The notes under the pieces: model-generated
Database searches by the model: none
The model's input: the letters and a program-made list of their open reading frames with translations, nothing else
What the model was told of the DNA's origin: nothing
Translations under genes and position numbers: made by a program
Assembly (NCBI GenBank): GCA_937139335.1
Contig: CAKZPN010000055.1
Location: 46,174 to 110,173 of the forward strand
From: an uncultured Roseicyclus sp.
GTDB lineage: Bacteria; Pseudomonadota; Alphaproteobacteria; Rhodobacterales; Rhodobacteraceae
Length of the DNA: 64,000 nt
Direction of reading: 5' to 3'
Part shown: positions 1 through 9,187 of the stretch, piece after piece
Layout of the letters: each line of letters opens with the position of its first letter
Position numbering within the stretch: the stretch's first letter is position 1

Positions 1-1641
1 GGTCCGCGGCCCGTCCGTCACCCCGTCGCCCTGAAAGAAATGGTTGCCCGACAGGATGTTGCCGGTGCCGGCGATGACACCGAAATGGCGGAACTTCACC
101 GCGCGGTTGTCGCGCACCTTGATGTCGGAACAGTTGGAGTTGAAGGCGATGGTCGTGCGCAGCGGCGCGTCGGTGCCCTGCTCGTTCGACAGGAACTGGC
201 AGCGGTCGATCTGCATCCCCTGACAGCCTTCGCCGGCCGAGGTGATGCCGCGATCCTTCGGGCCGGTGAAGAAACAATCCTGGATCTGGAACATCAGCCC
301 GTCGAGCGGCATGTTGAGCGCTGAACACAGGCCTGCGCACAGGAACTCCACGTCGGTGATGATGAAGCGCTGCAGGTTCAGCCAGCCGATGAAATCGAGC
401 AGGTACTTGAACCGGCGGAAGGTATAGGTCTGCGTCACCGGCGCGCCGTGGAACGCGCCCGACAGGGTGACGCGGCCGCCAGCGACATCCTTGGCCACGA
501 CGTAGATCTCGCGGCCCACGGCCTGCGGCCCCGTGACCAGCGCGCCGAGCGGAATGTCGGCCACATTCGCCAGCCCGGTGATGCGGAGCGGATCGGAGGC
601 CGACCATGTGCCCGCGCGCGTATGCACCTCGTCATCCCAGGCCGGCGAGGCGATGGCGGCAAGTTGTCCGTTCCTGAGCACGCGGCGGTTGGCATAGGTG
701 TTGCGATTGCCGACGATGGCCTTCACATCCAGCGGTGCGTCGAGGATCACGCGCCGCCCGCAAAGGTCGAAACCTTCGTGGTCCGACTGGTTGAAAAGCT
801 GCTGGATGCCTTTCTTGAGGCCGAGCACATCATCGCCCATCGCCTCAGAGTAACCCTTTAAATCGAAATTCTGGTTAAGCGACAGCCGAGCGGCGTCCGG
901 CATCACCAGCCTGCCCTCGAAGCGCACGGGGTTGTTCATCGTCAGGCTGGAGCCAATCAGGTAATCTCCCGCCGGCACCATCACCTCGCGCCCGGCGGCG
1001 GCGGCATCGGCGGCGACGAAGGCCGCACGGTCGTCGGTGGTGCCGTCACCCCGCGCGCCGAAATCCTTCACGTCGACCCAATCCATGATCTTGCGCAGGA
1101 AGACCGAGGTGACATCCTCGACCGAGATGCCTTCGATGCGCACCTGCCCGCCGTTGGGGCCGGTCAGGTCGAGGCCGACGTGGCCGAAGCTCGCCTGCGG
1201 ACCCCAGGGCATGTCGACGCCCAGCCGCGTGCCGGTGCCGATGATGGCCGCGACGGTGACGACGTCGCCATAGCCGGTCATCACGGTCGCGGGGCCGGTC
1301 TGCGGCACGCCCGACAGGTTCTGGCCGCTGCCGTCACCCGCCCAGGCGGCGATGCGGATAGTCGGCAGATTGCCCGACAGCACCTTGATCCGGGCCGAAA
1401 CGCGCAGGTAAAGGCCGGGCACGATCGGCGTCTCGGCCATGAAGCGCAGGCGCGTGGTGGCCTCGGTCTTGACGATTTCCAGGCAATCCCCGAAATCGGC
1501 ATCCGCCGCGACCAGCGCCGCGTTGGGCGCTGTGCCCCATGTGTCGCTGCCGGGCCGGCCGTCCTGCCGCGACCAGACCGAAAGCCCGTCCGCAAAGGGT
1601 GGCGGCATCAGCACCAGCCCGTCGGTGATCACCTGGTTCAT
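1..1641 (-). CDS. Pectate-lyase-superfamily (GH28-related) protein, C-terminus cut by window edge
   Basis: Starts at ATG 1641-1639 behind an AAAGGGG ribosome site and stays open for 547 codons to base 1, so the 3' part is missing. About residues 20-170 look like a carbohydrate-binding-like jelly roll. From about residue 192 there is the typical opening of the Pectate_lyase_3 / GH28-related right-handed beta-helix (VKDFGARGDGTTDD), with its A-A-G-R-E-V-x-V-P-A-G-x-Y continuation. Beta-helix rungs then run to the edge. There is no signal peptide. Proteins of this kind in Rhodobacterales are usually near 750-800 residues, and some resemble phage tail-spike or surface-polysaccharide-acting proteins. 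Substrate unknown. A CtrA-type site lies about 150 bases upstream. Confidence 0.85.
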   Translation of the reverse strand, partial: MNQVITDGLVLMPPPFADGLSVWSRQDGRPGSDTWGTAPNAALVAADADFGDCLEIVKTEATTRLRFMAETPIVPGLYLRVSARIKVLSGNLPTIRIAAWAGDGSGQNLSGVPQTGPATVMTGYGDVVTVAAIIGTGTRLGVDMPWGPQASFGHVGLDLTGPNGGQVRIEGISVEDVTSVFLRKIMDWVDVKDFGARGDGTTDDRAAFVAADAAAAGREVMVPAGDYLIGSSLTMNNPVRFEGRLVMPDAARLSLNQNFDLKGYSEAMGDDVLGLKKGIQQLFNQSDHEGFDLCGRRVILDAPLDVKAIVGNRNTYANRRVLRNGQLAAIASPAWDDEVHTRAGTWSASDPLRITGLANVADIPLGALVTGPQAVGREIYVVAKDVAGGRVTLSGAFHGAPVTQTYTFRRFKYLLDFIGWLNLQRFIITDVEFLCAGLCSALNMPLDGLMFQIQDCFFTGPKDRGITSAGEGCQGMQIDRCQFLSNEQGTDAPLRTTIAFNSNCSDIKVRDNRAVKFRHFGVIAGTGNILSGNHFFQGDGVTDGPRT

Positions 1642-1793
1642 GTGTTACCCCTTTCGGCGCGAGACCGCCCGGCGCCATGTCGCGGGGCCGGAAAGGGGCA
1701 ACCGCAGGCGCCTTTCACGGCCACCTCGGTTGTGTTGCGATATCAGATGCGCCCGGAACATACCGGGTCGCGGAACGGTCTACCGTGACGAGG

Positions 1794-1808
1794 TTAAGGC
1801 CAGGTTAA
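1794..1808 (-). promoter_or_regulatory. Candidate CtrA binding site
   Basis: TTAA, seven bases, TTAA. On the minus strand the second half is TTAAC, which matches the full alphaproteobacterial CtrA consensus TTAA-N7-TTAAC. It lies in the gap between the DUF4864 gene and the pectate-lyase-like gene, about 150 bases upstream of the latter and in the same orientation. TTAA is rare in this G+C-rich sequence, which makes chance less likely. No matching -10 was identified. Confidence 0.45.
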
Positions 1809-1819
1809 GCCGCGCCTGA

Positions 1820-2233
1820 TCAGGCCGCGACACCCGGCGGCGGCAACAACTGCACGCCATTGATGCGCCAGCCATCGTCGGTTTCAACCATCTGATAGCC
1901 AAGGTAATGCGCGGTGCCGGAAGGGTCGACCACCTGCACCCGCTGGATCAGAACGCCGCCGAAGCTCTGCAGGTCGATGAAATCGACCTCGCCCGGCATC
2001 CAGACCATCGGGTAGCCCTGTTCGACCATCCGCGCGAAATTGTCAGGCGTGCCAAAGAGGTTCTGGATGTTCGGGCTGGCAAAGCCCCAGGCACCCGCCG
2101 CGTCCTCGGCCCGGAAGGCGTCGAACTGGCCGGTGATAGTGGCCTCGATGTCCGGGTTGGGGCTCAACACCTCCTGCGCGGCGGCGGGGGCGGCCAGCGC
2201 GAGGAACAGACTTGCGAAAAGGGCACGCAGCAT
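1820..2233 (-). CDS. DUF4864 domain-containing secreted protein
   Basis: Protein of 137 residues. The N-terminus (MLRALFASLFLALAAPAAA) is a Sec signal peptide with a likely cut after AAA-Q. The mature part has the DUF4864 layout: an N-terminal helix followed by the PDNFARMVEQGYPM and GYQMVETDDGWRINGVQLLP stretches, an NTF2/SnoaL-like fold. The start at 2233 was preferred over an upstream in-frame ATG because AAAGGAG sits 8-9 bases before it and because it places the signal peptide at the N-terminus. Function unknown; it probably acts in the periplasm. It stands alone on the minus strand, divergent from the CHAD gene. Confidence 0.85.
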   Translation of the reverse strand: MLRALFASLFLALAAPAAAQEVLSPNPDIEATITGQFDAFRAEDAAGAWGFASPNIQNLFGTPDNFARMVEQGYPMVWMPGEVDFIDLQSFGGVLIQRVQVVDPSGTAHYLGYQMVETDDGWRINGVQLLPPPGVAA

Positions 2234-2348
2234 TTCGGGTCTCCTTTCTGACGTCTGCAAAGACACGTAGCACGCGCCGCGATGGTTTCACGCGCGGCTC
2301 CGGTTCCATTTGACCTTGCGCGGGTTTTCCGGTCAGGGTGACGCCGCC

Positions 2349-3233
2349 ATGGCATATGCGGTTCACCAGAAAGACAAGTCCTTGCGCGCCGCTGTGCGCC
2401 GGATCGCCGCCGAGGAACTGGGCAGCGCGATCGACGCGCTGGCCGACCCGTCGCCCGAGAAGCTGCACGAGGGCGTCCATTCCGCGCGCAAGTCCTGCAA
2501 GAAGCTGCGCGCGCTCGTGCGCCTCATCCGGCCCGGATTTGCCGACTATGGCCACGTGAACGCGACCCTGCGCGATGCCGCCCGCCCGCTCTCGGGCCTG
2601 CGCGACGCGGCGGTGTTCGTGGAGACCTTCGACAAGCTCGCCGCCGCCGCGCCGAAGTCGCTGGACCAGGACCGTCTCACCCCCCTGCGCGCCGCCCTCA
2701 CCCACGCAAGGCCCGACGACCCCGACGCCATCGCGGAGGAGGTCGCGACCTTTCGCGCGCAACTGGGCGCATTGGCGGAGCAGGCCGGGCACTGGAAGCT
2801 GAAGGGCAAGGATGCGGAGATCCTTCATGCCGGGCTGAAGACTGCCTTCAAGCACGCGAAAGAAGCACTATCCGAGGCCGTGAAGGACCCGGACGGCGAG
2901 CACATGCACGAGTTCCGCAAGAAGGTGAAGGTGCACTGGTACCACGCCCGCCTGCTCGCCCCGGTCTGGCCCGAGATCGTCGGGCCGCACCGCGATGCCG
3001 CCGGCAAGCTGGCCGACCTGCTTGGCGATCATCATGACATCGTCGCCTTCGATGAGCGGCTCGAGGCGGGCGACCTGCCGGAAACCTCGGTGCGGCTGAT
3101 CCGGCCGCTGATGGACGAGCGCATGGAACAGCTGGAGCACGAGGCCTTCGCCATCGCCCGCCTGCTGCTGGCCGAGCCTGCCGGCGCGCTGGCCGACCGC
3201 TGGACGACCTGGTGGAAGATCGCGGCCGGTTAG
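2349..3233 (+). CDS. CHAD domain-containing protein
   Basis: Protein of 294 residues, essentially one CHAD (conserved histidine alpha-helical) domain. The two family hallmarks are visible as helical repeats: GVHSARKSCKKLRALVRLIR near residue 42 and HMHEFRKKVKVHWYHARLL near residue 187, with the conserved His and basic Lys/Arg rows. CHAD domains bind inorganic polyphosphate and often sit on polyP granules. Many are fused or paired with a CYTH triphosphatase, but none is seen here. The start at 2349 was chosen over 2310 because the domain begins there (GGGTGA nearby). The last 4 bases overlap the end of the convergent DUF4336 gene. Confidence 0.9.
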   Translation: MAYAVHQKDKSLRAAVRRIAAEELGSAIDALADPSPEKLHEGVHSARKSCKKLRALVRLIRPGFADYGHVNATLRDAARPLSGLRDAAVFVETFDKLAAAAPKSLDQDRLTPLRAALTHARPDDPDAIAEEVATFRAQLGALAEQAGHWKLKGKDAEILHAGLKTAFKHAKEALSEAVKDPDGEHMHEFRKKVKVHWYHARLLAPVWPEIVGPHRDAAGKLADLLGDHHDIVAFDERLEAGDLPETSVRLIRPLMDERMEQLEHEAFAIARLLLAEPAGALADRWTTWWKIAAG

Positions 3234-3961
3234 AGCTCGAGGAACCGGAAGGCGCGGCGCAGTTCCTCGACCGCGTGGCTCGGATACCACCGGCCATGGG
3301 CCAGCAGGATGCGCTCGGGTTCCCAGGCGATCATGCGGCGCACGGCGCCGGCCAGCGCCTCCTTGTCATAGGTCAGTCGCAGGTCGCGGGGCAGCGACCC
3401 GTCGGGGTGCTGGTTGCCGGCGACGCGGGTGAAGATCCGCAAATGCCAGGGCAGTTTCGAAGCCTCGAAATTCTCGATCAGGTCGGTCAGGATCAGGCTG
3501 CGGCTGGGCTTGTGAAAGAACACCACCTCCCGGTGCAGGCGCGAGCCCGGCACGACCATCTGCGCGAGTTCCCCGGCCCATTCCGCCGGCGCGGTATCGG
3601 TCAGCCGATGATCGGCGCGCAGCCTGACGCCGCGCCCCTCGGCTCGTTCCTCAACCCCGGGCGCGACCCAGGTCGCGGCGGCGGGCAGCGCATCGGCCCA
3701 ATCCTGCAAATAGGCGTAGTGCAGCCAGTTCGGCGCAATCAGGTGCCGGACCCGGCCGATCGCCTGCAATTCCTCCAGAAGGCTCGCGGAGAAGACGATG
3801 GGCGAATGCAGCCACAGGTCGCCCGAGCCGAGCCGGATCACCGTCATCCGGGTCGGAAACGGCATCCGGTACAGGTCGATGGTCGGGCCGTCAGCGATCC
3901 AGATATCGCGCGCGACCGCCTTCAGCGTGCGAAGCGGCGGGTATGTCCCCTCCGCAGCCAT
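3230..3961 (-). CDS. DUF4336 domain-containing protein (metallo-beta-lactamase-like fold)
   Basis: Protein of 243 residues spanning a whole DUF4336 domain: a YPPLRTLKAVARDIWIADGP opening, a metallo-beta-lactamase-like core (RHLIAPNWLHYAYLQDWADA) and a C-terminal LAHGRWYPSHAVEELRRAF. The classic HxHxDH metal motif of active beta-lactamase-fold hydrolases is not evident, so catalysis cannot be assumed. It begins 4 bases after the lysS stop on the same strand, so it is probably cotranscribed. No good ribosome site is visible; translational coupling to lysS is plausible. Confidence 0.85.
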   Translation of the reverse strand: MAAEGTYPPLRTLKAVARDIWIADGPTIDLYRMPFPTRMTVIRLGSGDLWLHSPIVFSASLLEELQAIGRVRHLIAPNWLHYAYLQDWADALPAAATWVAPGVEERAEGRGVRLRADHRLTDTAPAEWAGELAQMVVPGSRLHREVVFFHKPSRSLILTDLIENFEASKLPWHLRIFTRVAGNQHPDGSLPRDLRLTYDKEALAGAVRRMIAWEPERILLAHGRWYPSHAVEELRRAFRFLEL

Positions 3962-3965
3962 CGGC

Positions 3966-5612
3966 CTAGCCCACGAGATCGCCGGCGAGGCCTTGCGCGA
4001 TCAGGGCCTTGGTTTCCTCGATCCCGTAAAGCGCGATGAACCCGCCGAAGCGCGGGCCCTGCGACGCCCCCAGCAGCACCTCGTAGAGGCCAGAGAACCA
4101 GTCGCGCAGCGGCTCGAACCCGTGCGTCTTGCCGATGGCGAAGACGATGGATTGCAGGAACTCGTCATCGTGCCAGTCGACCACCGGCAGGGGCGTGTTC
4201 TTGCCCTCCTGCGCGTTCTTGCGCGCGATTACGTCCAGCGCGCGCGTCTCGTCCCCCAGGCACGCCACCAACTCCTCCATCGCCGCGCGCTCCTTTTCGG
4301 TGGGCAAACGGAACTGGCGCGTGGGTTTCACGAAATCGTTGAAGTAGCGGATCGCGAAGCCGGCCGCCTGGTCCAGATCCGGGTTGTCCTCGGGCGAGGC
4401 GTCGGGCGCGTAGCGGCGGATGAAACCCCAAAGCTGGTCCTTGTCCTCGGCCGCAGAAACAGACGCGAGGTTCAAGAGCATCGCGAACGGTACCACCATC
4501 GTGCTTTCCGGTACCTCGCCGCCGTGGATGTGCCAGACCGGGTTCGCCAGTTGCTGCTCGGGCGACTGATCCGGGTAGGCGCGCAACTGCTGGTGATACT
4601 CGTCGACCGCCTTTGGGATCACGTCGAAATAGAGCCGCTTGGCGGTCTTGGGCTTGAGGAACATGAAATACGACAGGCTCTCGGTCGAGGCATAGGTCAG
4701 CCACTCGTCGATCGAGATGCCGTTGCCCGAGGATTTAGAGATCTTCTGTCCGGTCTCGTCCAGGAACAGTTCGTAGGTGAAATGCTCGGGAGCGGGCGCG
4801 CCAAGAACCTCGCATATCGCGTCGTAGATCGGCGTGTTGGTGGAGTGGTCCTTGCCATACATCTCGAAATCGACGCCCAGCGCCGCCCAGCGCGCCCCGA
4901 AATCGGGCTTCCACTGCAGCTTCACGTTGCCGCCCGTCACCGGCAGCGTCCACTCGCGCCCGGTCTCGTCGTCGAAGGTCACCGTGCCCTCGGCGGCATC
5001 GACATGCTTGATCGGCACGTAGAGCACGCGTCCGGTCTCGGGGTGGATCGGCAGAAAGATCGAATAGGTCTGCTGGCGTTCATCGCGCAGGCTGGCGAGC
5101 ATCACCTTCATCAGCGCGTCGTAACGCTCCGCCGCGCGCAGCAGGATCGCATCGAAGGCGCCCGAGGCGTAGAACTCCGTCGCGGAATAGAACTCGTAGT
5201 CGAACCCGAAGGTGTCGAGAAACCGCCGCAGCATTGCGTTGTTGTGGTGCCCAAAGCTTTCGTGCGTGCCGAACGGGTCGGGCACGCGGGTCAGCGGCTT
5301 TTGCAGATGCTCGCGCAACGCGTCCTGGTTCGGGACGTTGCCGGGCACCTTGCGCATCCCGTCCATGTCGTCGGAAAAGCAGATCAGCCGCGTGGGAATA
5401 TCCGAGATCACCTCGAACGCGCGGCGGATCATCGTGGTGCGCAGAACCTCGCCGAAGGTACCGATATGCGGCAACCCGCTTGGCCCGTAGCCGGTTTCGA
5501 ACAGCACATAGCCCTTTTCCGGCGGCGCGGTCTCGTACCGTTTAAGCACCCGGCGCGCCTCTTCGAAAGGCCAGGCCTTGGAAGTCATTGCAGCGTCGCG
5601 AAGGGCGGTCAT
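3966..5612 (-). CDS. lysS: Lysyl-tRNA synthetase, class I
   Basis: Charges tRNA-Lys with lysine in the cytoplasm. The 548-residue protein is the class I (archaeal-type) enzyme, which most alphaproteobacteria carry in place of class II LysRS. Both class I signatures are intact: PHIG at residues 48-51 (HIGH) and KISKS at 290-294 (KMSKS), with the helical anticodon-binding part behind. The open frame continues upstream, but ATG 5612 ([20 protein letters not shown]) fits the usual start of alphaproteobacterial homologues. The DUF4336 gene follows after 4 bases. Confidence 0.95.
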   Translation of the reverse strand: MTALRDAAMTSKAWPFEEARRVLKRYETAPPEKGYVLFETGYGPSGLPHIGTFGEVLRTTMIRRAFEVISDIPTRLICFSDDMDGMRKVPGNVPNQDALREHLQKPLTRVPDPFGTHESFGHHNNAMLRRFLDTFGFDYEFYSATEFYASGAFDAILLRAAERYDALMKVMLASLRDERQQTYSIFLPIHPETGRVLYVPIKHVDAAEGTVTFDDETGREWTLPVTGGNVKLQWKPDFGARWAALGVDFEMYGKDHSTNTPIYDAICEVLGAPAPEHFTYELFLDETGQKISKSSGNGISIDEWLTYASTESLSYFMFLKPKTAKRLYFDVIPKAVDEYHQQLRAYPDQSPEQQLANPVWHIHGGEVPESTMVVPFAMLLNLASVSAAEDKDQLWGFIRRYAPDASPEDNPDLDQAAGFAIRYFNDFVKPTRQFRLPTEKERAAMEELVACLGDETRALDVIARKNAQEGKNTPLPVVDWHDDEFLQSIVFAIGKTHGFEPLRDWFSGLYEVLLGASQGPRFGGFIALYGIEETKALIAQGLAGDLVG

Positions 5613-5720
5613 GATCGGTGCGTCCCATATCAGGCGCAGGCCGCTTTGCCCGCGCGCTCTCGCCCTATTGTGCGGGCGCGGCGAGGTCAATAAATACCCC
5701 CCTGCACGAGGAGAACCGCG

Positions 5721-6134
5721 ATGTCCGAGATCATCAGCCCAGAAGATGCCCTGGTCGCCGTGATGGTGGCCGTATCCGTGTCGGACGAGCTGATCCGGAC
5801 GGCCGAACTGGTGAAGATCGAACAGATCGTCAACCACCTGCCGGTGTTTGCCGATTACGACGCGGACCGGATGCGCGAGGTCGCGAAGACCGTCTTCGAC
5901 CTGTTCGAGGAGGAGGACGGGCTCGACGCGCTCTTCGGCCTCATGCTCGAAGCCCTGCCCGAGCGGCTGAACGAGACCGCCTATGCCATCGCCTGCGACG
6001 TGGCGGCGGCGGACGGCGCGCTGACCCAGCCCGAGCTGCGGTTCCTCGAGGAACTGCGCCACCAGCTCAACATCGATCGTCTCCATGCCGCCGCCATCGA
6101 ACGCGGCGCGCGGGCGCGGCACATGACGCTCTGA
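5721..6134 (+). CDS. TerB-like (tellurite resistance TerB family) protein
   Basis: Protein of 137 residues, all alpha-helical. Acidic residues are placed as in the TerB fold: an N-terminal [18 protein letters not shown] stretch resembling the AD/SD-DG metal-binding loops, and [16 protein letters not shown] near residue 94, the usual second TerB signature. Ribosome site GAGGAG lies 7 bases before ATG 5721. It is a stand-alone TerB domain without other ter genes, so tellurite resistance is not implied. It is divergent from lysS, with a promoter region of about 100 bases between them. Confidence 0.85.
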   Translation: MSEIISPEDALVAVMVAVSVSDELIRTAELVKIEQIVNHLPVFADYDADRMREVAKTVFDLFEEEDGLDALFGLMLEALPERLNETAYAIACDVAAADGALTQPELRFLEELRHQLNIDRLHAAAIERGARARHMTL

Positions 6135-6190
6135 CAGGGGCGGCCCCGCGCTGATTGCGCGTCTGGGCCAAACCTGCCACCGTCCTTGCG

Positions 6191-7612
6191 ATGTCCGCCC
6201 CGGTTACCCTGCCCCTCTGGCTCTTCGTCCTGATCCTGCTCTTCGCGGCGGTGACGTTTGCGTCGCATTTCCTGTTTCCGTCCGTCCGCTGGTTCCTGCG
6301 ACGCCGCCTCGAACGCGCGGTGGAGGAGTTGAACAAGCGCCTCAAGCGCCCGATCCAGCCGTTCAAGCTGGCGCGGCGGATGGATACGATCCGCCGCCTG
6401 ATCTACGACCCCGAGGTGGCGCAGGCCGTCGCCGACCACGCGCAGGAAAACCACATCCGCGAGGATGTCGCCTTCCAGAAGGCCGAGCTTTACGCCCGCG
6501 AGATCGTGCCGGGGTTTTCCGCCTTCACCTATTTCGGCTTCGCCATCCGCGCCGCCCGCATCCTCAGCCAGTCGCTCTACCGCGTGCGGCTGGTCCACGC
6601 CAACGACCCCGCGCTGGAGGCGATCCCGGCGGACGCCACCGTCATCTTCGTGATGAACCACCGCTCCAACATGGATTACGTGCTGGTGACGTGGCTGGTC
6701 GCGGAACGCTCGGCGCTGGCCTACGCGGTGGGCGAATGGGCGCGGGTCTGGCCGATGCGGCAACTGGTGCGCGCGATGGGCGGCTACTTCATTCGCCGCC
6801 GGCACAACAACGCGCTCTACCGCAAGGTGCTGGCCCGCTACGTGCAGATGGCGACCGACGCAGGCGTGACGCAGGCGGTCTTCCCCGAGGGCGCGCTCAG
6901 CCGCACCGGGCATCTCGGCAAGCCCAAGCTCGGCCTCATCTCCTACATCCTCGAAGGCTTCCACCCCGGCACGTCGCGCGATGTGGTTTTCGTGCCCGTG
7001 GCGCTGAACTACGACCGGGTGATGGAGGACCGCACGCTGATCGACGCCCGGATCACCGGCACCAGGCGCTTCCGCTTCTCGCTCCGGCCGATCTGGCGCT
7101 ACCTGCGGCGGCAATTGTGGAACCGGATCACCGGGAAATATCACCGCTATGGCTATGCCGCCGTCAGCTTCGGCGACCCGCTCAGCCTGACCGATTTCCT
7201 CGAACGCCCGCACACCGACGCCCCGGCAGCCCTCGGGTCCGAGCTGATGGACCGGATCGCCGCGGTCATGCCCGTGACCCCGGTGCCGCTGGTTGCCCAC
7301 GCGCTGCAGGACGGCGTGCGCAGCGTCGCGGCGCTGGACAGGCTGGTGCGTGCCCGCATCGCCTCCGCGCAGGCGCGCGGCGTGACCATTCACATTCCCC
7401 GCGACGACGTTGCCTACACGATCGACACCGGGCTGCGCGCGCTGGTGGAACGTCGCATCGTCATCCGTGAGGGCGATACGTTGGCGGTGGAGGCCGAGGG
7501 CCCCGGCCCCGACCTCGTCGCCTTCTACGCCGCCTCGGTCGCCCACCTGCTGCGTGATCCGGTGGAGGACCGGCGCCCGGACACCCCCGGGCCGGAATCC
7601 GCTGCGACATAA
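6191..7612 (+). CDS. Glycerol-3-phosphate acyltransferase-like protein (PlsB/PlsC superfamily)
   Basis: Protein of 473 residues. An N-terminal membrane segment (about 5-28) precedes a lysophospholipid/glycerol-phosphate acyltransferase domain. The HX4D catalytic motif is NHRSNMD at 156-162, and the substrate-binding FPEG block is at 231-240 ([10 protein letters not shown]), followed by KPKLG as in PlsB-type enzymes. It probably acylates glycerol-3-phosphate or a lysolipid at the inner membrane. The C-terminal 150 residues are longer than PlsC and shorter than E. coli PlsB. ATG 6191 puts the membrane helix at the N-terminus. The ribosome site is poor, so the start is uncertain. Confidence 0.85.
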   Translation: MSAPVTLPLWLFVLILLFAAVTFASHFLFPSVRWFLRRRLERAVEELNKRLKRPIQPFKLARRMDTIRRLIYDPEVAQAVADHAQENHIREDVAFQKAELYAREIVPGFSAFTYFGFAIRAARILSQSLYRVRLVHANDPALEAIPADATVIFVMNHRSNMDYVLVTWLVAERSALAYAVGEWARVWPMRQLVRAMGGYFIRRRHNNALYRKVLARYVQMATDAGVTQAVFPEGALSRTGHLGKPKLGLISYILEGFHPGTSRDVVFVPVALNYDRVMEDRTLIDARITGTRRFRFSLRPIWRYLRRQLWNRITGKYHRYGYAAVSFGDPLSLTDFLERPHTDAPAALGSELMDRIAAVMPVTPVPLVAHALQDGVRSVAALDRLVRARIASAQARGVTIHIPRDDVAYTIDTGLRALVERRIVIREGDTLAVEAEGPGPDLVAFYAASVAHLLRDPVEDRRPDTPGPESAAT

Positions 7613-7620
7613 TATGTCGC
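7604..7620. repeat. Inverted repeat over the acyltransferase stop codon, upstream of ccr
   Basis: GCGACATA, one base, TATGTCGC: two perfect 8-base arms. The TAA stop of the upstream gene (7610-7612) lies inside it, and it is about 110 bases before the ccr start. It could be an operator for ccr or simply a short hairpin. No T-tract follows, so an intrinsic terminator is unlikely. Confidence 0.5.
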
Positions 7621-7728
7621 GATACCGCAGTTTCGTGTTTGCTTTGTTGCGTGACCGTCTGTATCTCTCGCATGAGCAGCAAGATTGATTCCGCATTGCG
7701 GCATCGGCAAAGGATTGGAGACATGCCC

Positions 7729-9024
7729 ATGGCCCTCGACGCAAACCCCGCGATCGCCAGCTACGACGCGCCGAAGAAAGACCTCTACGAGATGGGCGAG
7801 ATGCCGCCCCTCGGCCATGTCCCCAAGCAGATGTACGCCTGGGCCATCCGGCGCGAGCGTCACGGCGAGCCGGACACAGCCTTCGAGCAGGAGGTCGTCG
7901 ACACCTGGGCGATCGATTCGCACGAGGTTCTCGTGCTGGTGATGGCCGCGGGCGTGAATTTCAACGGCGTCTGGGCCGGTCTCGGCCAGCCGATCAGCCC
8001 CTTCGACGGCCACGGCGCGCCCTACCACATCGCCGGTTCCGACGCTTCGGGCATCGTCTGGGCCGTGGGCGACAAGGTTCACAACTGGAAGGTCGGCGAC
8101 GAGGTCGTGATCCACTGCAACCAGGACGACGGCGACGACGAGGAATGCAACGGCGGCGATCCGATGTTCTCGCCCACCCAGCGCATCTGGGGCTACGAGA
8201 CGCCCGACGGGTCGTTCTCGCAGTTCACCAAAGTGCAGGCGCAGCAATTGATGCCCCGCCCCAAGCACCTCACCTGGGAAGAAAGCGCGTGCTACACGCT
8301 GACGCTCGCCACCGCCTACCGCATGCTCTTCGGCCACCACCCGCATGATCTGAAGCCGGGGCAGAACGTGCTGGTCTGGGGCGCGTCGGGCGGCCTCGGC
8401 GTCTACGCCATCCAGCTCGCCAATACCGCGGGCGCCAACGCCATCGGCGTGATCTCGGACGAGGACAAGCGCGAGTATGTCATGAGCCTCGGCGCGAAGG
8501 GCGTGATCAACCGCAAGGATTTCGACTGCTGGGGCCAGATGCCCAAGGTCAACACCCCTGAATACAACGCCTGGCTGAAGGAGGCGCGCAAGTTCGGCAA
8601 GGCGATCTGGGACATCACCGGCAAGGGCGTCAGCGTCGACATGGTCTTCGAGCACCCCGGCGAGGCGACCTTTCCGGTCTCCACCCTGGTCTGCAAGAAG
8701 GGCGGCATGGTCGTGATCTGCGCCGGCACCAGCGGGTTCAACTGCACCTTCGACGTGCGCTACATGTGGATGCACCAGAAGCGCCTGCAGGGCTCGCATT
8801 TCGCGCATCTGAAACAGGCTTCCTCCGCCAACCGCCTGATGGTGGAACAGCGCCTCGACCCCTGCATGTCCGAGGTCTTTCCCTGGGCCGAACTGCCCGA
8901 GGCGCACATGAAGATGCTGCGAAACCAGCACAAGCCCGGTAACATGTCGGTGCTCGTGCAGGCCCCGAGGACCGGGCTGCGGACGCTGGAGGATGTGTTG
9001 GAGGCCGGGCCGACGGCGGGGTGA
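7729..9024 (+). CDS. ccr: Crotonyl-CoA carboxylase/reductase
   Basis: NADPH-dependent reductive carboxylation of crotonyl-CoA to ethylmalonyl-CoA, the key step of the ethylmalonyl-CoA pathway for acetate and C2 assimilation (also poly-hydroxybutyrate-linked growth) in bacteria lacking isocitrate lyase. The 431-residue protein is a zinc-less medium-chain dehydrogenase/reductase. The Rossmann motif is VWGASGGLGVYAIQLA. The Ccr-specific stretches EMPPLGHVPKQMYAWAIRRE, NQDDGDDEECNGGDPMFSPT and CAGTSGFNCTFDVRYMWMHQ are intact. ATG 7729 (MALDANPA) is preferred over ATG 7723 because GGAG lies 8 bases before it and homologues start MALD. It stands alone here; other pathway genes are not in the window. 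Confidence 0.96.
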   Translation: MALDANPAIASYDAPKKDLYEMGEMPPLGHVPKQMYAWAIRRERHGEPDTAFEQEVVDTWAIDSHEVLVLVMAAGVNFNGVWAGLGQPISPFDGHGAPYHIAGSDASGIVWAVGDKVHNWKVGDEVVIHCNQDDGDDEECNGGDPMFSPTQRIWGYETPDGSFSQFTKVQAQQLMPRPKHLTWEESACYTLTLATAYRMLFGHHPHDLKPGQNVLVWGASGGLGVYAIQLANTAGANAIGVISDEDKREYVMSLGAKGVINRKDFDCWGQMPKVNTPEYNAWLKEARKFGKAIWDITGKGVSVDMVFEHPGEATFPVSTLVCKKGGMVVICAGTSGFNCTFDVRYMWMHQKRLQGSHFAHLKQASSANRLMVEQRLDPCMSEVFPWAELPEAHMKMLRNQHKPGNMSVLVQAPRTGLRTLEDVLEAGPTAG

Positions 9025-9068
9025 TCTCTGCTTCGCAAAGGCGCTGCTTGAACCATCCCACACCCCAG

Positions 9069-9086
9069 GCAACACGCCTGTGTTGC
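9069..9086. other. Stem-loop after ccr
   Basis: GCAACAC, loop GCCT, GTGTTGC: a perfect 7-base stem 45 bases after the ccr stop. It may help end ccr transcription, but no T-run follows, so it is not a standard intrinsic terminator. Confidence 0.4.
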
Positions 9087-9187
9087 AGGTTGGCGTCTTT
9101 CACCCATGCCGGCGCCGAAACCTGTTTGCATCAGGGGATGAGGCAACTAGAACTGTCGGCACGTGATGATCAGCAGCGTCAGGCCCC

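Noticed and set aside
3230..3961. DUF4336 protein as an active metallo-beta-lactamase
   Set aside because: The HxHxDH motif is not visible, so a hydrolase activity is not claimed.
5721..6134. TerB-like gene as evidence for tellurite resistance
   Set aside because: No terZABCDE neighbours are present; isolated TerB domains are widespread and of other function.
7613..7728. Possible PccR-type (TTTGCAA) site upstream of ccr
   Set aside because: Only partial TTTGC and GGCAAAG words are present, not the paired motif, so no site is called.
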